DNA from: JACCQS01 sp963766765 | Lineage (GTDB): Bacteria; Actinomycetota; Actinomycetes; Mycobacteriales; Geodermatophilaceae | Reading direction: 5' to 3' | NCBI GenBank assembly: GCA_963766765.1 | Contig: CAVYBR010000013.1 | Span: 62,001-126,000 of the forward strand | DNA length: 64,000 bases | In this document: positions 64,000-64,000 of the stretch, piece by piece | Numbering within the stretch: the first letter of the stretch is position 1 | Layout of the letters: every line of letters starts with the position of its first letter | The notes under the pieces: generated by a model | The model's database searches: none | The model's input: only the letters and a program-made list of their open reading frames with translations | Told to the model about the DNA's origin: nothing | Made by a program: the position numbers and the translations under genes

Positions 64000-64000
64000 G

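Overview
The window is high-GC DNA with the gene order of an actinobacterium (Actinomycetota, class Actinomycetes). Supporting marks are rpmG-hadA-hadB, tRNA-Trp followed by secE-nusG-rplK-rplA, a complete mce lipid-import locus next to rpoB, the zinc-binding S14, an rpoB beginning with TTG, and many GTG starts. Genus cannot be fixed from the sequence. Almost everything is transcribed on the minus strand, so the biological order runs from high to low coordinates.

Right end, 64.0 to 52.9 kb: rpmG, a hadA-hadB dehydratase pair and an M1-type peptidase lipoprotein; aspC on the plus strand; tRNA-Trp; secE (with a huge polyampholytic N-terminal extension), nusG, rplK, rplA; then an antibiotic-kinase-like gene and a membrane-bound diguanylate cyclase wedged before rplJ-rplL. 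rplJ is preceded by an L10-type leader with a convincing attenuator hairpin.

52.8 to 38.9 kb: a complete Mce import system (mceG ATPase, two YrbE permeases, MceA to MceF, two Mce-associated proteins) sits between rplL and rpoB. A pxpA gene (5-oxoprolinase subunit A) is inserted in it and an F420-dependent LLM oxidoreductase lies upstream.

38.6 to 31.1 kb: rpoB and rpoC. RpoB carries natural substitutions in the rifampicin pocket (D516Q, N518T and S522D in E. coli numbering). Then a plus-strand island with a decayed quinone-reductase gene and a DUF4126 membrane protein.

29.7 to 5.3 kb: the str, S10, spc and alpha operons almost without interruption: rpsL, rpsG, fusA, tuf, rpsJ to rpsQ, rplN to rplO, secY, adk, map, infA, rpmJ, rpsM, rpsK, rpsD, rpoA, rplQ, truA. 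Two extra genes (a DUF1707 protein and a plus-strand Pro/Gly-rich membrane protein) lie between map and infA.

Left end, 5.25 to 0 kb: an NAD-linked formate dehydrogenase operon. Its molybdenum subunit is read through an in-frame TGA that is very probably selenocysteine: the peptide context is diagnostic and a SECIS-like hairpin follows. The iron-sulfur part of the alpha subunit is encoded as a separate downstream gene, after a fused NuoE-NuoF diaphorase gene. A small S4-domain RNA-binding protein closes the operon.

Four genes (rpoC, mceB, mceG and the LLM oxidoreductase) are each broken by a single-base indel. As rpoC is essential, consensus errors in the assembly are the likeliest explanation. 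The quinone reductase, with one frameshift and a large internal deletion, looks like a true pseudogene. Several translation and secretion proteins (SecE, L17, S3, L10, L4) carry long low-complexity tails, which may be a trait of the lineage.
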